Part shown: positions 11,600 to 20,179 of the stretch, piece by piece
Position numbering within the stretch: the stretch's first letter is position 1
Layout of the letters: every line of letters begins with the position of its first letter
Assembly (NCBI GenBank): GCA_001730015.1
Contig: MDLA01000129.1
Location: 42,173 to 106,172 of the forward strand
Source of the DNA: Chromatiales bacterium (ex Bugula neritina AB1)
Lineage (GTDB): Bacteria; Pseudomonadota; Gammaproteobacteria; Granulosicoccales; Granulosicoccaceae
Direction: 5' to 3'
DNA length: 64,000 nt
Program-made: the position numbers and the translations under genes
Notes under the pieces: model-generated
Told to the model about the DNA's origin: nothing
What the model saw: the letters and a program-made list of their open reading frames with translations, nothing else
Database searches by the model: none

Positions 11600-12718
11600 C
11601 TAGAGTTTGAGTTGCGCCGGTCCGACTGAGTTGATGTCACACAAACCCAACTGCGCCAGTGCGATGCTGGTCTCCTGGCGAAGTAAGTCAGCCATTTGCA
11701 AAAGCCCCGCTTCACCCGCCGCCGCTATGGCAAACAGCCATGGTCTTCCCAGAAACACATAGTCAGCACCCATTGCATAGGCCTTAATGATATCTTCTCC
11801 GCTGCGTATGCCGCTATCAAAAAACAGCGGGTAGGTATCGCCGACTTCAGCGCGGATATTGCGCAAAGCCTCAATTGCCGGTGGAGCGCTATCCAGCTGT
11901 CGGCCACCATGGCTGGACACCTGGATCGCATCGACGCCGATCGCTTTCATTTTGATTGCATCCTCGCAATCAAGAACCCCTTTAACAACAAGCTTGCCCT
12001 GCCAGTTATCACGTAAATTTTCCAGCAGTGTCCAATCGGCTCCAGCACGACTGGCAGTACGATCAAACTCACCAAAATCGCCACCAAAGTTGGCAAGCCC
12101 GGGACGACCGCTGATCAGACCGTTTATCGACCAGCGCGGATGCAGGGCAAAGTCTATAAACTGCCTTGGTCCGATCCGGAAAGGCATTTTAAAACCCCGT
12201 TTGAGTTCCCGCGGTCTGCGACCGACTTCCGGCACATCGACCGTGAGGATCAGTGTTTGATAACCCGCTGCCCCGGCACGTTTGATCAGGGCATCCGAAG
12301 ACTGTTTATTGCCACTGAAATACAGCTGAAACCAGGCGTTACCCTCAGCCGCCTCGATGATATCTTCGAGTGAGGTAGATGCCGCGGTCGAGGCTCCCAC
12401 CGGGATAGCGTAACGTGCGGCCAGCCGCCCCAGCATCAGATCAGCACCCGGCGCCGAGAGATTGCACATACCCATCGGGCTGATACCAAATGGCAGCTCA
12501 GCCGTTTTTCCGAACAGCTCAACCGCGACGCTTCGTTTTTCTACATTATTGAGCACGCGTGGCTGCATGCGCAGCTCGCGCAGTACCTGCCGGTTCAGTG
12601 ACTCACCAAAACCATCTCCGGCCGCACCATCGATGTAATCAAAGATCATCCATGGCAGACGCTTGCGCGCGGTATCCCGCGCATCAGCGGTTGAGTGTAA
12701 TTCCGGCATTTGCTGCAT
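11600..12718 (-). CDS. FMN-dependent 2-hydroxyacid oxidase/dehydrogenase (LldD/glycolate oxidase family)
   Basis: This enzyme oxidises an L-2-hydroxyacid to the 2-oxoacid with FMN. Features are FDYIDGAAGD with the active-site Tyr at residue 28, QLYF near 131, LTVDVPEVGRRPREL, Lys246 in KLVVKGVLD, and the catalytic pair His270 and Arg273 in SSHGGRQLD. DSGIRSGEDIIKAYAMGAD binds the FMN phosphate. The 372 residues are normal for the family. It is the last gene after comD and comE, 17 bases from comE, so its product may be the 2-oxoacid used by that decarboxylase. I infer sulfolactate or a close analogue as the substrate; lactate or glycolate is the conservative alternative. Confidence 0.9.
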   Translation of the reverse strand: MQQMPELHSTADARDTARKRLPWMIFDYIDGAAGDGFGESLNRQVLRELRMQPRVLNNVEKRSVAVELFGKTAELPFGISPMGMCNLSAPGADLMLGRLAARYAIPVGASTAASTSLEDIIEAAEGNAWFQLYFSGNKQSSDALIKRAGAAGYQTLILTVDVPEVGRRPRELKRGFKMPFRIGPRQFIDFALHPRWSINGLISGRPGLANFGGDFGEFDRTASRAGADWTLLENLRDNWQGKLVVKGVLDCEDAIKMKAIGVDAIQVSSHGGRQLDSAPPAIEALRNIRAEVGDTYPLFFDSGIRSGEDIIKAYAMGADYVFLGRPWLFAIAAAGEAGLLQMADLLRQETSIALAQLGLCDINSVGPAQLKL

Positions 12719-12735
12719 TCTATTAAGCGCGGCTA

Positions 12736-13299
12736 TCAGCCATTACGCTTTTCAAGCTCCTTCATGAAGCGGTCCCGGATAACCACCGGATCCATAGTAA
12801 TAACCGGCACCTTGATATTTCCCGATTCACATTTGCACACGATTATGGTCATTTTATCGCTGGCCAAAGCTGCCTGCATTGTCTCTACCGCATCTTCCGC
12901 CCGGCACTCGACAACATTGTCACAGCCGCAGGCACTGGCTACAGCGGCCAGCGATGTCTTTTTACCTGCATAGGTTGGCTGATCACCGGTTGAGCCATAG
13001 CTGCCATTATCGATAATCAGCAGAATAAAGTTATCAGCAACATTATTGGCAATCGTCGGCAAGGTGCCAAAGTTCGTCAGCACTGATCCATCGCCATCTA
13101 TGGAAATCACTTTTTGTTTCTGTGCCAGCGCCAGACCTAGTCCGATTGACGATGACAAGCCCATGGTACCAAGCATATAGAAATTGCTGGCCTGATCATC
13201 GAGCATGTGCAGTTCCTGACTAGGCAAGCCAATGTTGCAAACAACAAAGTGATCAGAAATTACCGGAATAAGACTTTTAAGTACGTCTGACCTGATCAT
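12736..13299 (-). CDS. comE: Sulfopyruvate decarboxylase beta subunit (ComE)
   Basis: This is the thiamine-diphosphate-binding subunit of an enzyme that converts 3-sulfopyruvate to sulfoacetaldehyde and CO2. The TPP/Mg motif GDGSVLTNFGTL continues to IIDNGSYGSTG, the GDG-x(about 25)-N pattern of the family. The N-terminus LGTMGLSSSIGLGLALA is also conserved. The ATG at 13299 gives 187 residues, the usual length, and starts one base after the alpha-subunit stop. A longer frame from 13341 would run into comD. Separate alpha and beta genes distinguish ComDE from the fused phosphonopyruvate decarboxylase, but a phosphonate substrate cannot be fully excluded. Confidence 0.88.
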   Translation of the reverse strand: MIRSDVLKSLIPVISDHFVVCNIGLPSQELHMLDDQASNFYMLGTMGLSSSIGLGLALAQKQKVISIDGDGSVLTNFGTLPTIANNVADNFILLIIDNGSYGSTGDQPTYAGKKTSLAAVASACGCDNVVECRAEDAVETMQAALASDKMTIIVCKCESGNIKVPVITMDPVVIRDRFMKELEKRNG

Positions 13300-13300
13300 C

Positions 13301-13825
13301 TTAATACCCCTTCCAGAATGCGGCATCGGTGAGTACAGCAACCGGCTTATTGCACATGAAGCAATGGCTCAATATTGCGTCGAGTTCCTTTACATCGTCT
13401 TCATGGTGAAAGTGATAGGTCGGTATATTCAACTGGGCCAGCAACGCCTTGGTATGCACTGCCATTTCCACCTGACAGGCAACCGGCTCTCCAATCTCAC
13501 CGCGGTAACTGATCAGCATGGGTAGTGGCATGCGGTAATATTGAGTGAGGGTAACCAGTGTATTGATGGTCACGCCGATCGCAGTATTCTGCATAATAAT
13601 GGCAGAGCGCTTACCCCCCATATACGCTCCGGCACACAAGCCCATCCCCTCGTCTTCCTTATTAGCCGGAATATGGTAGATATCTTCACTGGAGTCGATC
13701 TTATCAATCACCCCTGCCAGCTGCTTGCACGGGACGGTGGTTACAAACTCGACCCGGTTCTTCACCAAGTCTGAGACAATTTTATCGTTTACAGACACGC
13801 TGTTTTCTCTTTGCAGATTATTCAT
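13301..13825 (-). CDS. comD: Sulfopyruvate decarboxylase alpha subunit (ComD)
   Basis: This is the N-terminal TPP-enzyme half (pyrimidine-binding domain), 174 residues, working with ComE. NKEDEGMGLCAGAYMGGKR contains the glutamates expected to activate the TPP aminopyrimidine, and SAIIMQNTAIGVTINTL is typical of ComD and phosphonopyruvate decarboxylases. It is first of a three-gene minus-strand unit, comD-comE-hydroxyacid oxidase. In marine bacteria ComDE acts in breakdown of cysteate, sulfolactate and dihydroxypropanesulfonate; sulfoacetaldehyde acetyltransferase (Xsc), needed next, is not in this window. Confidence 0.88.
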   Translation of the reverse strand: MNNLQRENSVSVNDKIVSDLVKNRVEFVTTVPCKQLAGVIDKIDSSEDIYHIPANKEDEGMGLCAGAYMGGKRSAIIMQNTAIGVTINTLVTLTQYYRMPLPMLISYRGEIGEPVACQVEMAVHTKALLAQLNIPTYHFHHEDDVKELDAILSHCFMCNKPVAVLTDAAFWKGY

Positions 13826-13942
13826 TCAAGCTTGAAGCATTTCAGCATTCAACTCAAATTTATTTTCAATCCCCGCTTTTTGACCAGTCGCGTCCCTGCC
13901 TCCAATCAACTTTTACCACTAACTTCGACTCAAAAGCCTGCA

Positions 13943-16441
13943 TCAAAAAGGCTTCCATAAAACAATCAACCGGGGCAACAGAGTCAGTACCGCTATCAGT
14001 GCAATGAACATGGCAAGCGCCGTCAGCAAGCCAAACAAAATGGTTGGAATAAAATTCGAAAACACCAGAATTGAAAAGCCGAATATTATCGTAACAGATG
14101 TATAAAGCACCGCCCGGCCGATATTTGCATGGCAGATATCCATCGTTGCATTATAACTTTGCTGTCTGGCGTACTCCTCACGGAAGCGATAAATATAGTG
14201 AATACTGTTATCTACAGCAATTCCTATAGCGATAGTAGCAATGGTTATCGTCATCATGTCGAGTGGAATATTAGCCAGCCCCATAATACCCAGCACAAAA
14301 CCCGCGGCTAACGCGTTGGGAACAATTCCGATAACGGCCAGTGATATCGAACGGAACAACACCACAAACATCAGCGCAATGCCGAGCAACACAGCACCGA
14401 CAGTCTGTATTTGCGATTGAAACAGACTTTGCAGCATGTTGTTGTACAACACCAGAATGCCGCTAACCGTCGCTTTTTCCGCGGGAATATCCAGCTTGGT
14501 TTGAAGATCACTACGGATTTTATCTAATAATTCCTTACGCCGTAAATCGGGTTGGGAATCGAGAATCCGTAACGACACACGTGCCTCATTGTTTTCAATT
14601 GATATATAGGGATCAATCGTTTTTTCACGAATATCAGCCGGTATACGCTTGTACAGTATCGCGAGCTGAAACGGTGTAAATTCCTGATTATCGTTGATCA
14701 GCTCCCCGGCCCGTAATATAGACGCCAGTGACTGAACCTTGCCCACTTCAGGTAGTGAATCAAGGTAGTCGTGCACTTTCTTAATCTGTTCGATCTTGTA
14801 GGGAGAGAACCAGAGATCTTCCTCTTCTTCGTCGTCATCTTCAATAAACGATAACTCCTCACAATATTCTTTATCTTCCTCGCTCATCTGCGATGTATCT
14901 GCACACTCGTCTTCCTCTTCTTCTTCCGACACATCAAGGAGCACCTCCAGCGGTGTGGTACCACCCAGCCGCTCATCGATCAGTTTCATTCCCTGATAAA
15001 TTTCTGTGTGATCGCGGAAATAATTGATAAAGCTGTTTTCGACCTGCAGACGCGAGATACCGATAGCACTCAGCACCGCAATAATCCCCGCAACAGCCAG
15101 CACTATGGTGCCGTGATTTTGCGTGAAGCGGGCCAGCACAGAGGTTGCGTGCACCGGTTTTTCCGCCTGACCGTCATCAACCAGCGGACCAATTAATACC
15201 AACAGCGCCGGAAACAACAGAAACGAGGTGAAAAAGGTTATAGACAGACCGATCGACATCATCCAGCCAAAATCTATCACCGGCTTTATGCCGCTGAACA
15301 CCAGGCTGCTAAAACCGATTATTGACGTCAGCGCAGTATACAGGCAAGGCCAGAACATGCGCCTGGCTGTGTGCCAGACCAGATCAACATGCGACCATCC
15401 CGGCTGATCAATCTTCAATTGCCGAAAGCGCACCACCAGGTGCATATTCATCGACATGGTTATGATCATCATCAGGGAAATAAAATTCGACGATATAACG
15501 GTTACTTTCCAGCCGGTAAAACCAAGCAGACCGATCATTAGTAAACCGGAATAAAAACAGCTCGAAATAGGAAGCGCAACCCAGCGCAGCCGGCGAAAAA
15601 TCAAAGACAGTATCAGCACAATAAACAGCAGCACGGCAATACCGAAAGTCACCAGATCGCGACCGATATAGGAAATCATGTCGTCAGTGACCATTGGTAC
15701 CCCGCCGAGATGCAGCTGTCCTGAACCCTTATAACTTGTCAGCACCTCACGAATGGCGGCAATATCATTATGGCGCTGGCCATCGAAAACGCTTTTCGCT
15801 TGATCATAAGCTGCGTTGACCTCCGCCAGGCGGCTCTTTTCTGCTGCATTGAGCCCCTGCTGCAAGTGCTTCAGGCGCAGCGCCGATCGTTCAGTGAAGA
15901 TCGTTTCAAGTTCGGCATTGCCCTTGAGATTCAGCAACAAAGCCGTTGTACCACCATCCTTGCTGAGTATTGACTCTCCGAAAACCGGGCTGGTAGCAAT
16001 CTCCTTTCTGACCTCTGCACGATCAACGTCCCGATTCTTCGCCAGTGTCGGAACATTTTCAGCCAGTTCTGTCAGCTCAATGCCTGAGCTGGTCAGCAAC
16101 GGCACATCGAGCAAACCGAAAATCGATTCAACGGACTCGACTTTCGCAAGTCTCTGTTGCAACTCGCCCAGCTCATCAAGTGAGTCATCGCTGAACAAAT
16201 CAGTATCCGGCGTATAGGTTACAACCAGAAAATCCTGCGAACGGTAGCGACCACGAGCTTCACGGAAAATGCGCAGGTCTTCGTCATCTTCGAGCAATAA
16301 GGCATCCGCCGACGCATCGAGAGAGAAATTACCTATCTGCGAGGCAAATAAAGCCAGAGTCACCAGTAATACCAGAATAATCGCAACCGGATTTTCCAGT
16401 ACAGTACGCCGATACAAAGTGGGGAGAGTGGTATTAACCAT
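13943..16441 (-). CDS. RND-superfamily (MMPL-type) membrane exporter
   Basis: This is an inner-membrane transporter of 832 residues with the RND duplication: one N-terminal helix, a periplasmic loop, then about five helices, repeated in the second half. Helix groups are near residues 15-35, 260-420, 450-470 and 680-830. It belongs to the class of predicted RND exporters that act alone, often linked to lipid or hopanoid export; the substrate is unknown. An unusual acidic insert lies near residues 500-540 in the second periplasmic domain, with runs EEEEEDE and DDDEEEED and two cysteines. The gene stands alone, with comD starting 117 bases after its stop on the same strand. Confidence 0.88.
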   Translation of the reverse strand: MVNTTLPTLYRRTVLENPVAIILVLLVTLALFASQIGNFSLDASADALLLEDDEDLRIFREARGRYRSQDFLVVTYTPDTDLFSDDSLDELGELQQRLAKVESVESIFGLLDVPLLTSSGIELTELAENVPTLAKNRDVDRAEVRKEIATSPVFGESILSKDGGTTALLLNLKGNAELETIFTERSALRLKHLQQGLNAAEKSRLAEVNAAYDQAKSVFDGQRHNDIAAIREVLTSYKGSGQLHLGGVPMVTDDMISYIGRDLVTFGIAVLLFIVLILSLIFRRLRWVALPISSCFYSGLLMIGLLGFTGWKVTVISSNFISLMMIITMSMNMHLVVRFRQLKIDQPGWSHVDLVWHTARRMFWPCLYTALTSIIGFSSLVFSGIKPVIDFGWMMSIGLSITFFTSFLLFPALLVLIGPLVDDGQAEKPVHATSVLARFTQNHGTIVLAVAGIIAVLSAIGISRLQVENSFINYFRDHTEIYQGMKLIDERLGGTTPLEVLLDVSEEEEEDECADTSQMSEEDKEYCEELSFIEDDDEEEEDLWFSPYKIEQIKKVHDYLDSLPEVGKVQSLASILRAGELINDNQEFTPFQLAILYKRIPADIREKTIDPYISIENNEARVSLRILDSQPDLRRKELLDKIRSDLQTKLDIPAEKATVSGILVLYNNMLQSLFQSQIQTVGAVLLGIALMFVVLFRSISLAVIGIVPNALAAGFVLGIMGLANIPLDMMTITIATIAIGIAVDNSIHYIYRFREEYARQQSYNATMDICHANIGRAVLYTSVTIIFGFSILVFSNFIPTILFGLLTALAMFIALIAVLTLLPRLIVLWKPF

Positions 16442-16680
16442 CGTTTATGGTGTTCACTTTAGAAGGAATTACAGATCACTGCAGCAACGCCGTTTCCGGT
16501 TTTGCGGCTCGATCCAGACGGACAGGAAATCAGGCTCTGGCGCTTGAGTCAACGTCAGCCGTTAAGTGTAGAGTAACCAGAATAAAACGTGATTTGTGCC
16601 GTTTAATCAGAGCATTTTTGGAGAAAAACAAAACGCCCTGCGATCACCTGATCTGAAAGAAATACAGGGAAAATTGAAAA

Positions 16681-17043
16681 CTACGAAACCGGTACTTCTG
16701 CTCGCCCGATATACACAATCAATGTGCAGCCGTTTTCACTGTAGGAGTTATGTTCAGTACCCTTTTTCATCCAAACCAGATCACCGGGTCTGTAGACGGT
16801 GCCGTCGTTATCCGTTAAATCCCCCTCCAGAACAAAAAATTCCTCATCTTCCATGTGCTGATGAGATTCAGTGGTGGTGCCGGGAGCCATGCGGAATACG
16901 TGAAACCCTACACCGTCTCCGCGGGTGTTATCGAGCTGCAATACGCTCTGACCGGAATCTTCGCCGCCGTCGTTCATCCATGGCTTAAATTCGGCATCGT
17001 TAACATTCGCGATCCTGCGTTCATTCTGCTGAACTGCTTTCAT
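16681..17043 (-). CDS. Small single-domain cupin protein
   Basis: This 120-residue beta-barrel protein has metal-ligand positions His61, His63, Glu67 or Glu68 (SHQHMEDEEFFVLEGD) and His98 (KKGTEHNSYSENG). These are cupin motifs 1 and 2. Such proteins bind Fe, Mn or Zn and act as small oxygenases, isomerases or sensors; no activity can be assigned. A GGAGA ribosome site precedes the ATG. It follows potI by 34 bases on the same strand and is probably the last gene of the amine transport operon, where cupins often accompany polyamine genes. Confidence 0.87.
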   Translation of the reverse strand: MKAVQQNERRIANVNDAEFKPWMNDGGEDSGQSVLQLDNTRGDGVGFHVFRMAPGTTTESHQHMEDEEFFVLEGDLTDNDGTVYRPGDLVWMKKGTEHNSYSENGCTLIVYIGRAEVPVS

Positions 17044-17077
17044 CTGGTTCTCCGCTTGTTCGACCCAACATCAACAG

Positions 17078-17911
17078 CTATTGTGAAGCCAATTGCTCGG
17101 CTTTCAGTTTCTGTTGATGTTGGCGGAGCATGATCCAGCCTGCAAGCAAAACACCGAGGGCAACGGTTACAATTAAAATAGTCGCGAGCGCATTGATATC
17201 CGGCTTCAGCCCCAATCGAACGCGCGAGTAGATCAGCATAGGCAAGGTTGTCGAGCCTGGACCCGACACAAAGCTCGCGATAACCAGATCATCCAGAGAC
17301 AGAGTAAACGCCAGCAACCAGCCAGCGGTCATACCCGGCGCCAGTAAAGGCAAGGTAATATCGATCAGTACCCGGAACGGTTTCGCGCCCAGATCAAGTG
17401 CCGCCTCTTCCAGCGACAGATCATCGTTGATCAGGCGTGACTGGATAATAATGGCAACATAGGCCATTGAAAAAGTAATGTGAGCAATGGTTATGGTTGT
17501 CATACCGCGGCTACCCGGCCAGCCGATAATTTGCTGCAATGTAATAAACAACAGCAGCAGCGACAAACCGGTAATCACCTCTGGCATCACCAGCGGTGCC
17601 GATATCATTCCGGTAAACAATGTGCGACCACGAAAGCGGGTAAATCTCGCCAGCGCCAATCCAGCCATTGTTCCGAGCAGGGTTGCAAATGTGGCATTGA
17701 TCAAGGCAATGCGCAAACTCAGAAGTGTCGCATTCCAGACATCTTCGCTATTGAACAGCGTGACATACCAGCGCGTTGAAAAACCGCCCCAGACCGGTAA
17801 TAACTTTGAATCGTTGAACGAATAAAGTATCAGCAGGAAAATAGGGATATAGAGGAACGCAAAGCCAAAGCACAGGCAGGTAATCAGAAATGTAGAGCGA
17901 TTTTTATGCAC
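17078..17911 (-). CDS. potI: Polyamine-type ABC transporter permease (PotI/PotC family)
   Basis: This inner-membrane permease of 277 residues has six predicted helices. The coupling motif EEAALDLGAKPFRVLIDITLP contacts the ATPase, and LLAFTLSLDDLVIASFVSGPG is typical of PotC/PotI. The start is GTG, five bases after the potH stop, with GGAAGG upstream. With potF, potG and potH it makes a complete importer. The sequence supports a putrescine/spermidine-type system, but relatives carry other organic amines and the adjacent catabolic genes may better indicate the cargo. Confidence 0.92.
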   Translation of the reverse strand: MHKNRSTFLITCLCFGFAFLYIPIFLLILYSFNDSKLLPVWGGFSTRWYVTLFNSEDVWNATLLSLRIALINATFATLLGTMAGLALARFTRFRGRTLFTGMISAPLVMPEVITGLSLLLLFITLQQIIGWPGSRGMTTITIAHITFSMAYVAIIIQSRLINDDLSLEEAALDLGAKPFRVLIDITLPLLAPGMTAGWLLAFTLSLDDLVIASFVSGPGSTTLPMLIYSRVRLGLKPDINALATILIVTVALGVLLAGWIMLRQHQQKLKAEQLASQ

Positions 17912-17916
17912 CGTTA

Positions 17917-18870
17917 CTACCCTTCCTTTTGCGCCTGAACTCTGTGGTAGAGCATCATCGGTATAAGCAATACGAAGAGCAGTGCCACCGCCACGGCACT
18001 GGCAACAGGCCAGTCACGGTTTGCATTGAACTCGCTGGAAAGCACCCGCCCGATCATCAGCACATTACCACCGCCGAGTAAATCAGGAATTACAAACTCA
18101 CCGGTAGCCGGGATAAACACCAGTAATGACCCCGCAACAATACCGGGCCACGTCATTGGCAGGGTCACGGTAGCGAATACGCTCGCCGGCCTGGCCCCGA
18201 GATCAGCCGCTGCCTCATTCAAAGAAAAATCCAGTTTCTCCATATTGGCATAGAGCGGCAGGATCATAAATGGCAGGTAGGTATAGACTATACCAATATA
18301 GACTGCGACCTCGGTGTACAGAAGCCGCACGGGCTTTTCAATCAGGCCCAGCCACAACAGGATATCGTTTATCGTCCCCTGATCTGCCAGCAACCCCATC
18401 CACGAATAGACCCGAAGCAGAAATGAGGTCCAGAACGGCAGCATGATCAGCAACAGCAACACAAACTTGGCAGTCCCCTGAGTACGAATAATGCCATAGG
18501 CCATTGGATAACCAATCAACAGACAGATAATGGTGCTGATACTGGCGATTTTCAGCGAGTTCAAATAGGTTTTCACATAGAGCGAATCTTCCCACAGATA
18601 AGCATAGTTCTCGGTATTTATAGCAACCGAAGGCAAAAGTCCGTCCCCCCATTCCAGCAAGGCTGAAAAAGGCGGACTGGCAATCAGAGCTTCCGCCACA
18701 CTAATTTTCAATACAATAAAAAACGGGGTTAAAAAGAACACCAGCAGCCACGCAAAGGGCACAACTACAATCAGGCTTTTCCAATGCCGTTGTAGAAACC
18801 GACTCAGCCTGGCAGGTGCGGAATTATTTTCCAGCGCCTGCTGATCAGTGTGTGTGGCCGGGGTCGTCAT
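17917..18870 (-). CDS. potH: Polyamine-type ABC transporter permease (PotH/PotB family)
   Basis: This is the first permease of the importer. The ATG at 18870, 13 bases after the potG stop, gives 317 residues; a longer frame from 18963 overlaps potG. After a hydrophilic N-terminus there are about six helices, beginning near residue 33 (SLIVVVPFAWLLVFFLTPF). The coupling loop is NEAAADLGARPASVFATVTL. FIPATGEFVIPDLLGGG is conserved in PotB/PotH. The stop lies five bases before potI. Confidence 0.92.
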   Translation of the reverse strand: MTTPATHTDQQALENNSAPARLSRFLQRHWKSLIVVVPFAWLLVFFLTPFFIVLKISVAEALIASPPFSALLEWGDGLLPSVAINTENYAYLWEDSLYVKTYLNSLKIASISTIICLLIGYPMAYGIIRTQGTAKFVLLLLIMLPFWTSFLLRVYSWMGLLADQGTINDILLWLGLIEKPVRLLYTEVAVYIGIVYTYLPFMILPLYANMEKLDFSLNEAAADLGARPASVFATVTLPMTWPGIVAGSLLVFIPATGEFVIPDLLGGGNVLMIGRVLSSEFNANRDWPVASAVAVALLFVLLIPMMLYHRVQAQKEG

Positions 18871-18883
18871 CGCGCCCAGACCA

Positions 18884-20059
18884 TCACGAGGTAAGCAACA
18901 CGGCGCTAACCGCGGGGAAGCACACATAGACCTGATCGTCCCAGTCAAACTGATGCTGACCATCTCGCGAACGGTGTTGATTCTGTGAATTTACCTCTAT
19001 GGTATGGCCGCCCTGCACCGCAACCCGCAAGGTGGAATTACGCCCCAGATAAGCCATCTCTTTGACCGTTCCCTGCATTACATTTTCAGCGTCTTCAGGC
19101 ATTTGTTTGCTCACCTGGATCTTTTCCGGACGCACTGCCACAGTAATTACAGTTCCCGTGGCAACCTCGTTCTCGTGATCGACCTGCAGTGAAAAACCTC
19201 CGCCGGCTATATCTACACGGACGGTGCCACCCTGCTGGCTGGCTACCGTTCCCTCAAGCATATTGGCAGAACCGATAAAGCCCGCAATAAACTTTGTTGC
19301 CGGTGTCTCGTAAATTTCGGCGGGAGTACCGATCTGTCGGAAACGCCCCTGATCCATAACCGCAATGCGAGTCGCCAGCGTCATGGCTTCTTCCTGATCG
19401 TGCGTTACCACAATAAACGTAGTGCCCAGTTTGTCCTGCAGGTTCATGAGTTCAAACTGAGTCTGCTCACGCAGGCGTTTATCGAGTGCGCCAAGCGGCT
19501 CATCCAGCAACAGCACTTTGGGGCGTTTGATCAGCGCCCGGGCAAGCGCTACTCGCTGACGCTGCCCGCCGGACAGCTGATTCGGCTTGCGCTTTCGAAA
19601 ATCCTGCAGCTCAACCATTTGCAGCATTTCATCGACACGCTGTGCGATTTCCGCCCTGGCCACCCCGTCACGCTTTAGACCGTAGGCTACATTTTTTTCC
19701 ACCGTCATGTGTGGAAACAAGGCATAGGACTGAAACATCATATTGACTGGCCGGTCATATGGCGGAGTTGTTGTCATATCGGCTCCATCAATAGACAACG
19801 TACCACTACTCGGCATTTCAAAACCTGCAAGCATACGTAGTAGCGTGGTTTTACCGCAGCCGGAACCGCCAAGCAATACAAACAGCTCCCCACGAAATAT
19901 CTGTAAATCTATATTATCCACGGCAGTAAAATTGCCGAAGGATTTGCTTACTCCTTTTACTTCTATAAACGGTGTTGCCGCGGGATCAAGCCACGGTTGC
20001 TCAAATGACTTATCCAGTCTATCCGGCTGACTATTATCTGGCTGACTATGGGCGTCCAT
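18884..20059 (-). CDS. potG: Polyamine-type ABC transporter ATPase (PotG/PotA family)
   Basis: This cytoplasmic ATPase of 391 residues energises the importer. The order is Walker A (GGSGCGKTT), Q-loop (FQSYALFPHMTV), signature LSGGQRQRV, Walker B (LLLDEPLGALD) and H-loop (VVTHDQEEA). The C-terminal regulatory TOBE-like region begins near residue 285. The ATG at 20059 is the first in frame. An intercistronic hairpin separates it from potF, which can make the binding-protein mRNA more abundant than the rest. Confidence 0.94.
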   Translation of the reverse strand: MDAHSQPDNSQPDRLDKSFEQPWLDPAATPFIEVKGVSKSFGNFTAVDNIDLQIFRGELFVLLGGSGCGKTTLLRMLAGFEMPSSGTLSIDGADMTTTPPYDRPVNMMFQSYALFPHMTVEKNVAYGLKRDGVARAEIAQRVDEMLQMVELQDFRKRKPNQLSGGQRQRVALARALIKRPKVLLLDEPLGALDKRLREQTQFELMNLQDKLGTTFIVVTHDQEEAMTLATRIAVMDQGRFRQIGTPAEIYETPATKFIAGFIGSANMLEGTVASQQGGTVRVDIAGGGFSLQVDHENEVATGTVITVAVRPEKIQVSKQMPEDAENVMQGTVKEMAYLGRNSTLRVAVQGGHTIEVNSQNQHRSRDGQHQFDWDDQVYVCFPAVSAVLLTS

Positions 20060-20092
20060 TATTCACTCAGATTATTCGGTGTTTCATTAGAG

Positions 20093-20132
20093 CTCACAGG
20101 CAGGAGTTGTCTGTCCGACACCTGCCTGTGAG
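20093..20132 (-). promoter_or_regulatory. Intercistronic hairpin between potF and potG
   Basis: CTCACAGGCAGG (20093-20104) and CCTGCCTGTGAG (20121-20132) form a perfect 12-bp stem with a 16-base loop. Read on the minus strand, it has no following T-run. It may be an mRNA-stabilising or processing hairpin that raises the level of potF relative to potGHI, as is common after binding-protein genes. Confidence 0.6.
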
Positions 20133-20179
20133 TTTTCAGCAATGCGACAACAGCCGCAACGCAATACACAACTGGATTT

